Origin: Asterella californica
Taxonomy: Eukaryota > Streptophyta > Marchantiopsida > Marchantiales > Aytoniaceae
Reading direction: 5' to 3'
Length of the DNA stretch: 64,000 nucleotides
Assembly (NCBI GenBank): GCA_036924285.1
Contig: JAYKYS010000011.1
Coordinates: 9,936,001 to 10,000,000 of the forward strand
A program made the position numbers and the translations under genes. Each line of letters opens with the position of its first letter. Position 1 is the stretch's first letter. The notes below the pieces were generated by a model. It was not told the origin of the DNA. It was given only the letters and a program-made list of their open reading frames with translations, and did no database searches. Shown here piece after piece: positions 1 to 10,775 of this stretch.

Positions 1-930
1 GTTGATGTTAGAGAATCTTATGTTTTAGCTTTGACACGCTTATTTTGTAGAACTGTTACGACCGTAATTGTGTGAAGTCAAAAGTAGTTTGTGAATGGAT
101 GTGACAGTAGTAGGTACAGACCCGAGTAGGACTTGACCGTAATCGCGACGGGACTGCATCGTAGCGTTGCAAGTAAGTTTCTTATTTGAACAGGCGGGTA
201 CAAAGACAGGTTGGACTCAATATTTAGAAGTGAGGGATTTCTTAAAGTGGAAAACACAACGAACCTCTACAGGTAACGCCAAACCACCACGAAGAAGACT
301 AGAATATGTAAAGAATGAGGAAAGGTGGTTCACATAGTTGTGCGAAATAGCAAAATCAGAGGAGCAAGGGAAGCCCGTAGCCTGAAAAGTTTTACCACCA
401 GAAGGGAAAAAGATGGAGAATTTATCCCAACCTGACCCGCATCTTAACAAGGAGAGAGAAGTATAAATATGATATGCATCCAATTGGGAATCATGCATAT
501 TCGCCATCTTTATCCTCATGATTACATCACCTTTTCCCCAAAGTTAGGTAATAAATTAATGCTCGCTTCAGAGTAGAGCCTGGTATTATTACTTTAGAGC
601 TCGTGCTCTCATTCTTTGATTGTGAGTTCTGTTCAGATCCGAATGTAGCTCTTAGTTTTGGTAATATTTATAATTTATAAAATAATTTAAAATTCAATGT
701 ATTTTACTCTAAATTATATATATATATAGATATATATCAATTGAAACAAATGTATCAAAACACCCCGTGAAGAAAAGAATCAGATATATTCTTAACATGC
801 TTTTTGGTCCATCTCACCCGATAGCTAATATACATCCAAAACGTACTTTTGTGAAAAAACAAGAAAAAGACAACCGGACGGCACGGAAGAGAAAATTAAG
901 AAAAGTGATTCGTCAATACATGATACATAA

Positions 931-1125
931 TTCCCTGCATGGTACTTTTGTGAAAAACCAGACGGGAAGTCGGGAAGTCGAGAAGTTTTTCTCTAATATT
1001 AACTGTGCATAGAAATAGTCATCAGAATTCCCTGCTTGGTTTTCTGTCACTTTTTTAGAAAACCAGACGGGAAGTCGGGAAGTTTCTCTCTAATATTAAC
1101 TGTGCATAGAATTAGCATCAAAATG
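931..1125. repeat. Tandem duplication of about 97 bp
   Basis: Two adjacent copies (931-1028 and 1029-1125) share TTCCCTGC at the left, a central CCAGACGGGAAGTCGGGAAG and a right half ending in ACTGTGCATAGAA. They differ by small indels, so the duplication is not recent. No coding sense is visible. Confidence 0.7.
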
Positions 1126-2047
1126 TGAATAGCCCATTGGAATCAGACTGTCCATAAGGAGTTGGCAACCTGAGTTTGAATCTTCTCACAAGTAAACGCA
1201 CAGAAATAATAAGAAACTCGTCTCCTCTTAGAGTAGGTTTAAACAGAAAACATTATTTCATATAATTCAAGTGTTTTCTCCTTCGGGGTAGGTTTAAAAA
1301 ATAATTTTATATAATGAAGTGTTTAAAGAGGTGTCACTGAACATTCATTCTCTACTAAACCTCCCAAGATTTCTCAGGATTGGTTCAATCTAGAAATAAC
1401 TTCAAAAATAAATGTACTTTGAAATGTATGTTGAGGAACTAACCGAGGTTGAATATATACATAGAAATTCAGGCAGAAGCTAATCCACTTTGTATTTATT
1501 ATCTAATACCTGCTTGTCCTCATTCCGGGCTACGTTCGATTAGATGCTTGGGATTCATATTATTGATATTGATTAGTGTTTAATGAAAATAGAACAAAGA
1601 CAAGTGGCGGAAGTGGAAGAAAATCTTCGCACCTAGACCTGGTTTGCTATTTCTTCGTTATGTGTGATGCGGCTAGTTTTCTCAAGAATTTATTTCGGAC
1701 GTTTATAAAGAAATCTTGTTATGAGTCAGAACTGTGTTGGATTCTTTTCTTCCCAGTGAAACTTTAGACAAAAAGAAAGACCAAAATTAGTTTAATTCGA
1801 ATTATTTCAAGTTCATTTCTTGCTCTCCTTAACAATTCTGTTTTAGTCTCCTTTTCCGGCGGGGTTGTATGTTTTGTACTTGGCCAACAAATATATTGTA
1901 AAGATGGTATATAAAAGACGGCATATATATATATTGTCTTAGTCCCACTTTAAAATAATATATTTTAGACAAACAAAAATATTTTCTAATTTTATTTTTG
2001 GTTTACGATCAAATCCTTTCACTATATCAATCATAAGTTAAAAATAT

Positions 2048-2094
2048 GCATATCACCCTCTTCCTTATGGGAAGAGTGTGAATATATACGCATG
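2048..2094. repeat. Small hairpin of the CACCCTCTT family
   Basis: CACCCTCTTCC (2054-2064) pairs with GGAAGAGTGTG (2070-2080) with one mismatch across a short loop. Both sides are bordered by ATGCAT/GCATG-like sequence. Related hairpins occur at about 48380, 48936, 49431 and 49720. Confidence 0.55.
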
Positions 2095-2179
2095 CCCTTC
2101 GTATCTATGATGTCTTGGCAAGTGGTAACACATACAATAGAACCTGGAGTTCTAGAGTAACGGAATCTTAACATTTACA

Positions 2180-2340
2180 AGAAATAACATTATAACATCA
2201 ACCATCTAAATATTATAACACATAGCTAATACATCCATCCATACATAAAAAAGAAATAAAACATTATAATATCAACCATCTAAGTATTATAACACATAGT
2301 TAATACATTAATCATATATTATAATACATAAAAAAGAAAA
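2180..2340. repeat. AT-rich tandem duplication of about 80 bp
   Basis: Two consecutive copies share ATCAACCATCTAA, TATTATAACACATAG and ACATAAAAAAGAAA in the same order, with scattered substitutions and one longer insertion in the second copy. No gene is visible in it. Confidence 0.7.
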
Positions 2341-2964
2341 ATTAATAAAATAGCAACACACAAGAACGAGAAGAACCTACTCTATAGTACAATGCAGTCT
2401 ATATGAGTGGAAAGTTGTTGAAATGATGTTTTAAATTGGAAATTCAATTTTAAATGATACAATATTAAGCTTTTGACTGAAAGAAGTAACTAATTCATAT
2501 CACTTTGAACTAGGAGATAAGAAAAATAAGATTATATTCTTTTCATAAGTCTGATTTCTGTTATCAGATCTTTTGTTTCCTAAGTGGTCACCAGAAAATC
2601 AATTAACTCATCCACATACATCTGCCACTCCAGAATCCAAGCTCAATTCTTCCACATGCTGAAGTCTCATTTTGATTTAACTCTCGTCTCTCATCTGAAA
2701 GTTATATACGTTTAAGTGAAGGATACTTAAATGTAACCATTAATTTGATTCGCTGGCACCAACTGAATTTATTTCTAACACTAACAAATAGTTATTACAG
2801 ATTCATTATCGATAATTATTTTTCAGTTATAAACCCATCATTAACAGAAGAACGAAGTACTTAAACCATAACACCATAACAGTTAACAAAATAGTAAATT
2901 GTCGTGTATCTACTTTACATAGAAGCTAAATTGTAACAATTATAACATTATAACATTTCACCAG

Positions 2965-3290
2965 GTAACGTTTATCCAGTGCAGACTGTAGGCGCATGCA
3001 CCAGAATCCACATTGAAGCGTGCAGCCCTTACGCCCCTAATGAAAGCTACGTTCAGAAACCTCAAAAAAGTAGCCTGTCACAGTTATGGACGTACTGTGA
3101 CCGGATCTGGAGCTTATTCCAGACCGTCGCGGCGAGTGAAACCTTAGCATTTAGGCATGCAGTGTGTGAGCCCGTCAAAGTCCCCGTTGTGATAGCGGTA
3201 CGAAAACCACACCGAAGGCTGTCCGTAGGGAGATGGGGTCCACCATGAGGAAATAGAAGTTGTTTCTCTGCCATCACCACCATTGTGCCG
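2965..3290. other. GC-richer island of unknown origin
   Basis: This stretch is clearly less AT-rich than both sides. It can be read as an 89-codon frame on + (2979-3248) and a 73-codon frame on - (3062-3283); neither looks like a known protein. It may be a captured fragment of a gene or repeat. Confidence 0.3.
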
Positions 3291-3790
3291 GGCCGTTTTT
3301 TGCGGTCGGTTGAAGTCGGTTCAATTGAGAAACGGTTCAGTTCGGATATTTGTAATGGTTCATTTTGTAACGGTTCTGTCTTTCAAATCAAAAGAAGTTT
3401 CGGTCAAAGTAATAATCTTGAAATGATTCCGCTTTGTAATTTCCAAATAAAATTTAATATTTAATAACCAATTTATATGATCATGGTAAATATAAAGAAT
3501 AATTTATTTATTATTTATGATCATGTTATTAGTGTTGTAATCAAACAAAATCCGAAAATTTATTCATAAAAATCTTTGATAATACAGTTCAAGATTTTCT
3601 TTTAAATTTTTGGTTAAAATCGGTTCCTAAATTGGTTAGATACAAATCTTTTGAGGTGACAGTTCTGATCTTTAGAAACAGTTTGGTTCAATTTCTTTGT
3701 AAAATAATTTAGTTTGTAAATGGTTCGATTTACTTTGAAATTGGTTTAGTAAAACGATTCAGTCCTAAACTGAACGAACCAAGCGTAGTG
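3290..3790. repeat. GGTTC-rich block, possible degenerate MITE
   Basis: The left end carries repeated GGTTC/CGGTT motifs including CGGTTCAGTTCGG, and the right end carries the inverse motif ACTGAACGAACC, with an AT-rich middle. The ends are imperfectly inverted, as in a decayed non-autonomous DNA element, but no clean terminal repeat or target duplication is visible. Simple-repeat expansion is an alternative. Confidence 0.25.
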
Positions 3791-4959
3791 CTAGTATTGT
3801 ATGAAGGGTTTGGGATTTCTGGAGCGTCCCTTTCTCGAGTTTACAATGGAACCAAAAAAAACCATTAAACACTAAACACTTTGATAATAAAATCTCATTC
3901 AGTAAAGAAATATGAAGATTCAATTCAAAGATATTCACTAGCTTTATGTTTTGTGATTTGTTCAAATCAATCTAGTTACATTGCTTGGGATATATGGAGG
4001 TAAAAGTCGTATGGTTTCTTGGGATAAAAAATATTCTGCATGGTTTAAAGTACAAAGGTGAAAAATGAATATTTTTGTATTGTTCTTTATAGAGATACTT
4101 GCTGGTTTAAAAACAAAATGGACATTGAGAATGAACTCATCGTCGAAAAGAGCTCCTACAACCGAAGACTAGTAGATAAATCAATAACTAATATGGATAT
4201 TAGGATAAAAGCGTGCTGAATATGCATGGAACTGGAGGTTTCGACCTGAGGAAAGGAAAAGAAAAAGTACAAGCGAGAAATGAGGGTGAAAATTCATATT
4301 TATTATTAGTTGCAATCCATTTCAGTAGAAGAAAAGATTACATTGACATGAAAAATAATTTATTTCAGAGAAGGAGTATATTACAATGACATGAAAAATA
4401 ATTAAAGGGTAATGGTAAAGGATGTCTAATTAACAAAGAGGAGGAACTGAAGGAAGGCAATCCAAGAAAACAATTTAATAGGTTTAATTTTGCATTTTGA
4501 ACAGTTCAACGAGGAAACACAAACTGATTTTAATTTTATACTTTTATAAGTAGAAGAAAGTATTCACTCGGATGTAAAGCTGGGAGAAAAAAAAGTAGAA
4601 CTATAAACCTAAGAACAAGACTTGTTCGCTATCTCTTACGACAGATATTTTGATTTGTTTTTCTGAAATAATAAATAGTGGTAGTGAGACTCAAATGTGA
4701 AATTTCAGTGATCCATGTTATAAACAACTGATATTGAGTGTTTAATACTTGATGTTAACTGCAGCCAAGTGATTATGCAAGCCAGATGCACCACTTTTTT
4801 CTAAACTATTTTTGTTGTGTTTGGCAAAATATTGCTCGCTACTGAGTTTTGTAAAGGAGTGTGGACTTTCAAAGCTTTTGCACTTAACAGCTTGTCGGAT
4901 AGCATAACAAAGATTTTGGTTTGCTCATAATAATCAGTGGCTACCGCGAGAATCTTTAA

Positions 4960-5375
4960 TAACGTGGCACATGAGATTGAGAAACTGACAACAGTGGATA
5001 AAGAGCGTCAAACACCACAAAATGTACTTTAAAGAAGTCATAGCTATGATGGACAATTCAAGCATTCCATAAAATCACTTTTGATGGACAACAAGCAGCG
5101 ATATAAACACGAGCTGACATTTTCTGCCATTTGCATCTCACATTGCTGAAACATGCTAACCGCTTAACAATATGCCATATGGGATTGAGAAATTGATAAT
5201 AATAGATCAAAAGCAATGAATCATCGCATATGTACATAAGAACAAAAATACTTTAACGTCGTCATCGTATGACAATATAAGCATTTCAGAAAATCATGTT
5301 TGATGGGCAACAAGCAGCGATGTAAATACGAGCTGAAATTTTCTGAAATTTGCATCTCACACTGCTAAGACGTGT
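4960..5375. repeat. Diverged direct duplication of about 210 bp
   Basis: The block around 4960-5155 recurs at about 5168-5375 in the same order: a GATTGAGAAA..TGA segment, then CAACAAGCAGCGAT, then TTTGCATCTCAC. The copies have many substitutions. No coding potential is seen. Confidence 0.6.
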
Positions 5376-5517
5376 TATTCTCACTTTTAAAAAAAACTGA
5401 AAATCAAAATGGAACTTCCAGTTGCAGAGATCCACTTCTCAAAAAGAAAGAATTATACTATTAAAGTCCACCAACTTGTAGATACAAAAAATGCTCTAGT
5501 ACGAGACACCCTTGATT

Positions 5518-5551
5518 ATTACCAACCCACACATACGTGTGGGTTGGTAAT
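5518..5551. repeat. Perfect 15-bp-arm palindrome
   Basis: ATTACCAACCCACAC (5518-5532) is followed after ATAC by its exact reverse complement (5537-5551). Pairing is partly continued outside the arms. It lies near the edge between the AT-rich region and retroelement-associated sequence. Confidence 0.85.
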
Positions 5552-6537
5552 CAATCATGTCTCGTTGTTGTTCATTGTTGATGTTAGTATCCAACGCGAA
5601 TGGGTGCTAACATCATTCAGTTTTGCAGTTTTGTACTGTGGTAGATTGAGAGGGTTTAGCGAGAACACCGGACGAGGATGATGCGAAAGTGTCGAAAAGA
5701 ATGAACACGACATTATTTTTATGGTTATGGTGTCATGACGTGCGATACTCCGTGAGGGACGTGAGAGTGATGACGCGAGAGAGAATGTTGAATGTTGACG
5801 TCTTGTAAGATAGAGTATATGACACATTTTCATCTCTCAGGCGTAGCTTTCAGGCAGCAAAGGTCACGTAACAAACTCCAAATTTTCAAAACTCCATAAC
5901 CATTAAATGCCACTTAAGTAATGCATTTAAATCTCATGTTCAGCGTGCGAAATACATCAAACGAGCAAAGCCTCTGAACCATGCAATTCCAAGAATCCAT
6001 GAAAAGCTTATGACTCAAGGTCACACCACAACACTTCTTTTACACTTTATAATTCTCTTTAATTTAGAAAATGACTTACGACTCATATCCAACCAGCCTA
6101 GCCTTGGAACTATCATGGTTGAAAACATGAAATACTTCAATTACGGCTTACGGTGGAAACTCTTACAATGAGTTTCCAACCTCTATTGCTCATCCTTAGC
6201 TATGTGCTTTAATCTATACATCTCACACTATCAATGATTCTAACACACATCCTTCAACTTTCTACTTCCAACAATAAACTCAAATCCATCAACTGAACTT
6301 CTAAAGGGTTACTGTAACATCTGGAACTTTCTTTCGACGTATTGCAAATCTCCACATCAACATACAATAATGATTCGACAAGCCCATTCGATAGAAATCT
6401 TGCGTGGCTACCTCCCACCACTACAGTTACGGAGTACCCACCACTCTGACATACAAAGTTCTCCATATGACTAAAACCGTTCGTTACTTCAACATGACAT
6501 ATCTCTTCGCTCCAAATCCACTCAGTTTTTGACTCTT
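5552..6537. other. Unassigned sequence beyond the element A LTR
   Basis: About 1 kb downstream (in element orientation) of the A LTR. I see no protein family in any frame and no paired repeat. It may be host flank or another decayed element. Confidence 0.4.
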
Positions 6538-7048
6538 TGTGGTGCGCATATACATCGCTACACAACATACATCGCTGTTAGAGATACATCACATATACAC
6601 ATAACACACGGATGATCTCATAAACATCCACAAGTGTATCACAATCAAATCTGAACTGAGAAATTATCATCTCCAACACTGCAACAAAGATTATTCACAA
6701 ACGGTCAAGCCAAACCTACTTTATGCTCGAAGAGAATCCGGGTTACACTCAACTAGACTATTCACCATAGCCCTGGAGCTTGAAGGCTCAACTTGAAGAA
6801 CTAAGGCCTCCAAGCCCTACCTGTGAAGTATACCCTTAGTGGGCTATCCCACGAACTCGTCCTAACGGCACTAACGGCCTTATCGGGATTCGTTCTCCGC
6901 ACTCGGCCAACCTAGCCGAGATGTCCAAACTGACGTGACAGTTGTCATGCGCATACACATCGCTACACAACATACATCGCTGTCAGAGGTACACCACACA
7001 TACACATAACACACGGACGATCTCATACACATCCACAAGTGTACCACA
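6538..7048 (-). repeat. Element A 3' LTR with terminal 106-bp direct repeats
   Basis: On the minus strand the unit starts TGTGGTAC (at 7048) and ends ACCACA (at 6538), a TG...CA form with inverted termini TGTGGT/ACCACA. A G-rich purine run (7051-7059) lies just upstream, as a polypurine tract should. Inside, 6538-6643 and 6943-7048 are direct repeats of the same length (106 bp) flanking about 299 bp. A miniature LTR element (TRIM) with 106-bp LTRs is an alternative reading, but I see no matching target duplication. Confidence 0.5.
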
Positions 7049-7199
7049 ATCGCCCCCTTAACTGACAGTTAGGTCCCTCTAACTCCAGATAGCTCCATAT
7101 CCCAACTACGATATACATCTTCATGGGTGCAAGAATCAAGAGGCGGGTGCTACATCGTCCCATCGTTAGTCGTCTGTCTGCAATCCATACCACGCAAAG

Positions 7200-9418
7200 A
7201 TCTAATCGACTATCCTTACCATATAAATCGAGGACAAACTCATCGTCCAATAGGAATGACATTGAGAGGGAGAGTCAAACATGACATGTGTCAAACTCTT
7301 GAACAACCATCATAAATCAACATACGAGCTACTCCACCAGTAGACCTACACAACATACACCTCAAGCTCACGCGTACAACTGCTAAGCTTGGATCAACTG
7401 TAACATCGATGTTGGGAAGATGACATGGCACGCAATTACGCACATGATCTTTCCAAACAACACCATCACGGCCCTCTAACATGAGTACTCCAGAAGGTAA
7501 CACCTCACGCACTCGTGAAATAGTGTGCACTGCGATCACATCCAACGTCGTCGGTGCAGTCTGCTGCAAATAGATATAATCGTCAAGATGAGACCTACGA
7601 ATCGATGACCGATAACCTCCTCCTCGAATAGTCGCATATCGCAATGTGTCTCTATGCTTTGAGCAATCACCAGATTCTCAAAAGTCATAGACATAACTCT
7701 CCGGAATGTCTCATACTCGTTGAGAACATGCGTTCATCCACATATCCGAATCATCAAGGTTCAGCACCTCAGGAGAATCACGACGAATGGCCGAAGATAG
7801 ATCTGGATCTCGATCATACAATAGAAAATATGGTGAGAAGGAAGCCAATGACGCTTGTCGGCTAAAACGGTAGCCCATAGTCAACTATGGTAACTGTATA
7901 TCCCAGTCTCTCAAGTGGCCCTTCTGCAAGCCATACTTGCGCAATCCTCTCTTCACCGTCTGAACTACCCTCTCTGCCAAACCATCCGCCTCAAGATGAT
8001 CTGATCACACAAGGTCTGAAACTCACCAAGGAACTCTATACCTTGGTCATTCAGCACTTCAGCTGGTGTTCCAAAATGACTCAGCACTCGATCTAAGAAC
8101 GCATACGTCGTCTCTTCACTCGTCTTGTCCGGTAATGCCACGAACTCAATCCATTTGGAGAAGTGCTCCACATCACCAACACATACCAGTGGTGACGTAT
8201 GGTCAACGGTAAGGTCTCGCAAAATCTAAACTCCAACGATAACCCAATCTCATAATCGGTAAGAGGTGTAACTGTGGAGTAGGAGCATTAAACGATGCTC
8301 GTACTCGATCACAAATCACACATCGTGCGACAAACTGCTGCACATCGACGTGCATAGCACGCCACCAATATTGTTCTTGGAGCAAGCTATGCGTACGCTT
8401 CACTCCAAAGTGTCATAACTCCTCATGGACATGTCGTACTAACTGTGTCTTTTGAGATGGATGGTACTATTCGTACTCTCTCATCATCTCACACTCGAAG
8501 TACATGTAGTCCTTCTCGTCGAAATCTCTTCGCTCGTGGAAGGACACGATCTCGTTCTTTGGCACTTACTGTGCCTACCACCACGTCAGTACGTAGATAC
8601 TCCATTACGGTCACATCATCGTGGATATCTTGCTGATCTGGAACATCATCTCCATCTTCAAGATCTGGAGACTCATCATCTACTCTCTGACCAGAGAAAG
8701 ATACGATTTGGTCCTCCATATTAAAGTTCATGACCAACACACAAAGAAAGGTAGATGCATGCTTTCTTGGCACTATCTCCTCATCAACCTCGTCATGCCA
8801 TCGAACCCCAGTCTGATTCTGCTGACTCGTGCACTTAACCCATTAGCATCTAGGTTTGCAACTCGAGGTCGATGTACTACCTGGAAGTCATACTCCTGTA
8901 AGATTAAAGCCCATTGTGCAAGCTTCCATGTAAGCTTGTCGGACTTCATCAACCACTTGAGCGGCTAGTGATCAGTGATGAGAGTAAAAGGGTTCTCAAA
9001 CATGTAACATCGGAAGTGTGCAACAACCCACACTGCAGCTAAACACTCCCCATCGTACGAACTGTACCTCGTCTTCGTCGAATTGTTGGAGCGACTAGCA
9101 TACGTCACCACAAACTCCTTTTTCTCATCATCATGTTGAGTTAGCACTGCTCCAAGTCCGAACATACTCCAATCAATGTGCAATTGGAAAGGACGCCCCC
9201 TAACGGATCTCCTCAAGATGGGAGCAGATGTCAACTTATCCTTGAGCTCTACAAAAGCTCGCTCTTGCTCATCTCATCACTACCACTTCTGGTCCACCTT
9301 CATCAGCTTGATCAATGGCTTCGCAATTGCACTAAACCCTTTCACGTATCGACGATAGAAGTTCACCAAACCAACAAATGTCTGAACTCGACTCACATCT
9401 GTGGGACGTGAGATACGT
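7200..9418 (-). pseudogene. Element A pol 3' part: RNase H, integrase, PHD finger
   Basis: Minus-strand fragments in order: RT connection (9418-9235); RNase H with HIDWSMFGLGAVLTQ and YASRS motifs (9234-8965); integrase zinc domain with CVICD (8403-8203); integrase core with D (WSLDF), D (LNDQG) and E (GLAERV) at about 8230-7900; a C-terminal segment with EGRDGVVWKDHVRNC (about 7450); then a PHD-type finger (about 7360-7235). Stops and frame changes break it at many places, several at positions where tryptophan is expected. The enzyme would have copied A RNA into DNA and inserted it; a PHD finger would be expected to bind histone tails. Insertion B cuts the frame at 9418. Confidence 0.8.
7235..7360 (-). 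pseudogene. PHD-type zinc finger remnant at the pol C-terminus
   Basis: Minus-strand translation shows CMLC, then ARMLI, then YDGC, then a stop followed by HMSCL, then P..IP.G, a stop, and VCP. This is the PHD layout (C-x2-C, C-DGC, W-H-x2-C, W-x-C-P) with the third Cys changed to Tyr and both expected Trp codons read as stops. PHD fingers after integrase are known, as I recall, in some algal and early-plant gypsy-like elements. The assignment rests on motif order only. Confidence 0.65.
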
Positions 9419-10699
9419 TGTCGCGCTACTTGGCGGCTACATGTTATATTTCTACTCCGACGCTTGAGTTAGTAGTCCTAGAAGTTAGCTTATATTACTT
9501 CTAGTCGTTTATGTATATGTTTGACACCTTTGCATACGGTGTTAACACTATTTTGAGTCTTAGTAGGTTGATTACCATGTTGATAGGGCTTAAGCTCATG
9601 GGTTGTATTTGCGTGTCGCCCATGCACGCTTTCTAGCTGATTTAAGTTATTTTTCGGGGCTGCGTGTCGTTTTAAGTAATTTAAGTTTTACGCTGGCACT
9701 CTAGGGGGCTTGACGTGGTAGCCTATGAGTAAAACTAAGTTGCCACGTGGTTTAGGGTACTAAAGGACAACCAAGTGGAGCTATGAACTCCCATTGGTCC
9801 ATTTTTGTCTTTTGTTAAACTCTAAATTTAGAAACAGAGCTCTAGAGTGGAGTTCGAGCATTTGGTGAGGGATCTTTGAAATCTGAGAGCACAGGGAGAG
9901 AGGGCTCGTCATGCCAAGCACTTCCAGTGAAAATTTCGATCGATTTGAGTCAATAAAGACGGAGTTATGAGCAATTGAAGTTCGGATTGTGCTAGAATTG
10001 AATCATTTTGGTTGGATTTAGGGTTTTCAGTGTCACTCGCAGCAGATTTGAGGAATTTGCTTTAAAACTTCGAGGTTGTGTTCTCCGCCAGCAGGGCTAC
10101 GATTTCACAAAAAGTTTCATATCGATTGAGCAACTGAGTAATTCAGGGCGGCCGCTGAAGCTGAGGGGGTCTGAAAAGCTCTTAATCTAGAGCAGCGACT
10201 TCAGAGGAGGAGATCTACAGTTCTGTGTACATTCAGGAGTCCCAACTTCACAGGGATGTTCAGCACCCTGTAGACTGCAAATCCTGTAAGAAACTTCGAA
10301 ATTGATCGAGCCAAACTCCTGTTATAGGTTGAAATAGCCAGCTAGGTACCAGAAATTGCCGTAGTTTTCTTGCTCAAAACTTTTCTGTTCATATCTCCGT
10401 GTCAGAATTTGATCTCAGGCTGAAATTTCGTCTGTGAGTTCAGTAGTACCTCATTTGCATGTAGGGGAAGTTTAGAGGTCTAAACCTTCATAGTTTTCCT
10501 CTCCGTGAGTGTCAAAGTTCGCCGCCGAATCCTATTACTGCCAGCTAGATCTGAATTTTGCCTTCTGGGTATATTACTAGATCTTACAGATCTGTGTGAG
10601 TGTTTATAGCCCTATTGTGACCTGAAAGCCAACCTCTTGAGTGAACAACCACAGCCTGAAGCCCGGCGCTTTCCTAGGTAGACGGATTACACTCCGACA
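9007..10699 (+). repeat. 1693-bp duplication, donor copy (A flank plus B 5' LTR)
   Basis: This segment recurs at 14980-16672 with a constant offset of 5973. It covers 412 bp of element A (RNase H region, 9007-9418) plus the whole B 5' LTR. Reading both copies line by line I found no difference in 9007-10463 and seven between 10464 and 10657. This is the likely donor because its flank is continuous with the rest of A to the left. Confidence 0.9.
9419..10699 (+). repeat. B 5' LTR
   Basis: 1281 bp from TGTCGCG to CCGACA, with inverted termini TGTCG/CGACA. The end is fixed because the two copies part immediately after CCGACA (T here, A at 16673). It is followed after 11 nt by a primer-binding site. 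Confidence 0.92.
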
Positions 10700-10710
10700 T
10701 ACTCTCTTTT

Positions 10711-10728
10711 TGGTGAACTCGACGTGAA
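10711..10728 (+). other. B primer-binding site
   Basis: TGGTGAACTCGACGTGAA begins with the TGG expected opposite a tRNA CCA end. The same 18 nt occur at the primer site of E1 and E3, so these families share a primer tRNA. It is not the initiator-Met site (TGGTATCAGAGC) used by many plant elements; I could not name the tRNA. Confidence 0.75.
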
Positions 10729-10775
10729 ACACCTAGGGTGGGAGTTTTTTTAAGAGTGTTACAGGATCAGATATC

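Larger units (their letters stand above)
1..5517. other. AT-rich gene-free region
   Basis: No open frame here resembles a known protein and composition is AT-rich throughout, with short ORFs of no recognisable family. What it holds is local structure: tandem duplications (931-1125, 2180-2340, 4960-5375), a CACCCTCTT hairpin (2048-2094), a GC-richer patch (2965-3290) and a GGTTC-rich block (3290-3790), each listed separately. It reads as intergenic host DNA or very old decayed repeats. Confidence 0.6.

Noticed and set aside
767..1012. 81-codon basic frame in the AT-rich region
   Set aside because: Lys/Arg richness comes from A-rich sequence and it covers part of a tandem duplication; no family seen.
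5555..5833. 92-codon minus frame overlapping the palindrome
   Set aside because: No recognisable motif, spans the palindrome and unassigned flank; likely chance.
6651..6940. Box A-like TGGCCGAGTGCGG next to GAACGAATCCC on minus, possible tRNA or SINE
   Set aside because: Only a few nt separate the two motifs, too close for a Pol III promoter, and the second is not conserved in the copy at 39525-39814.
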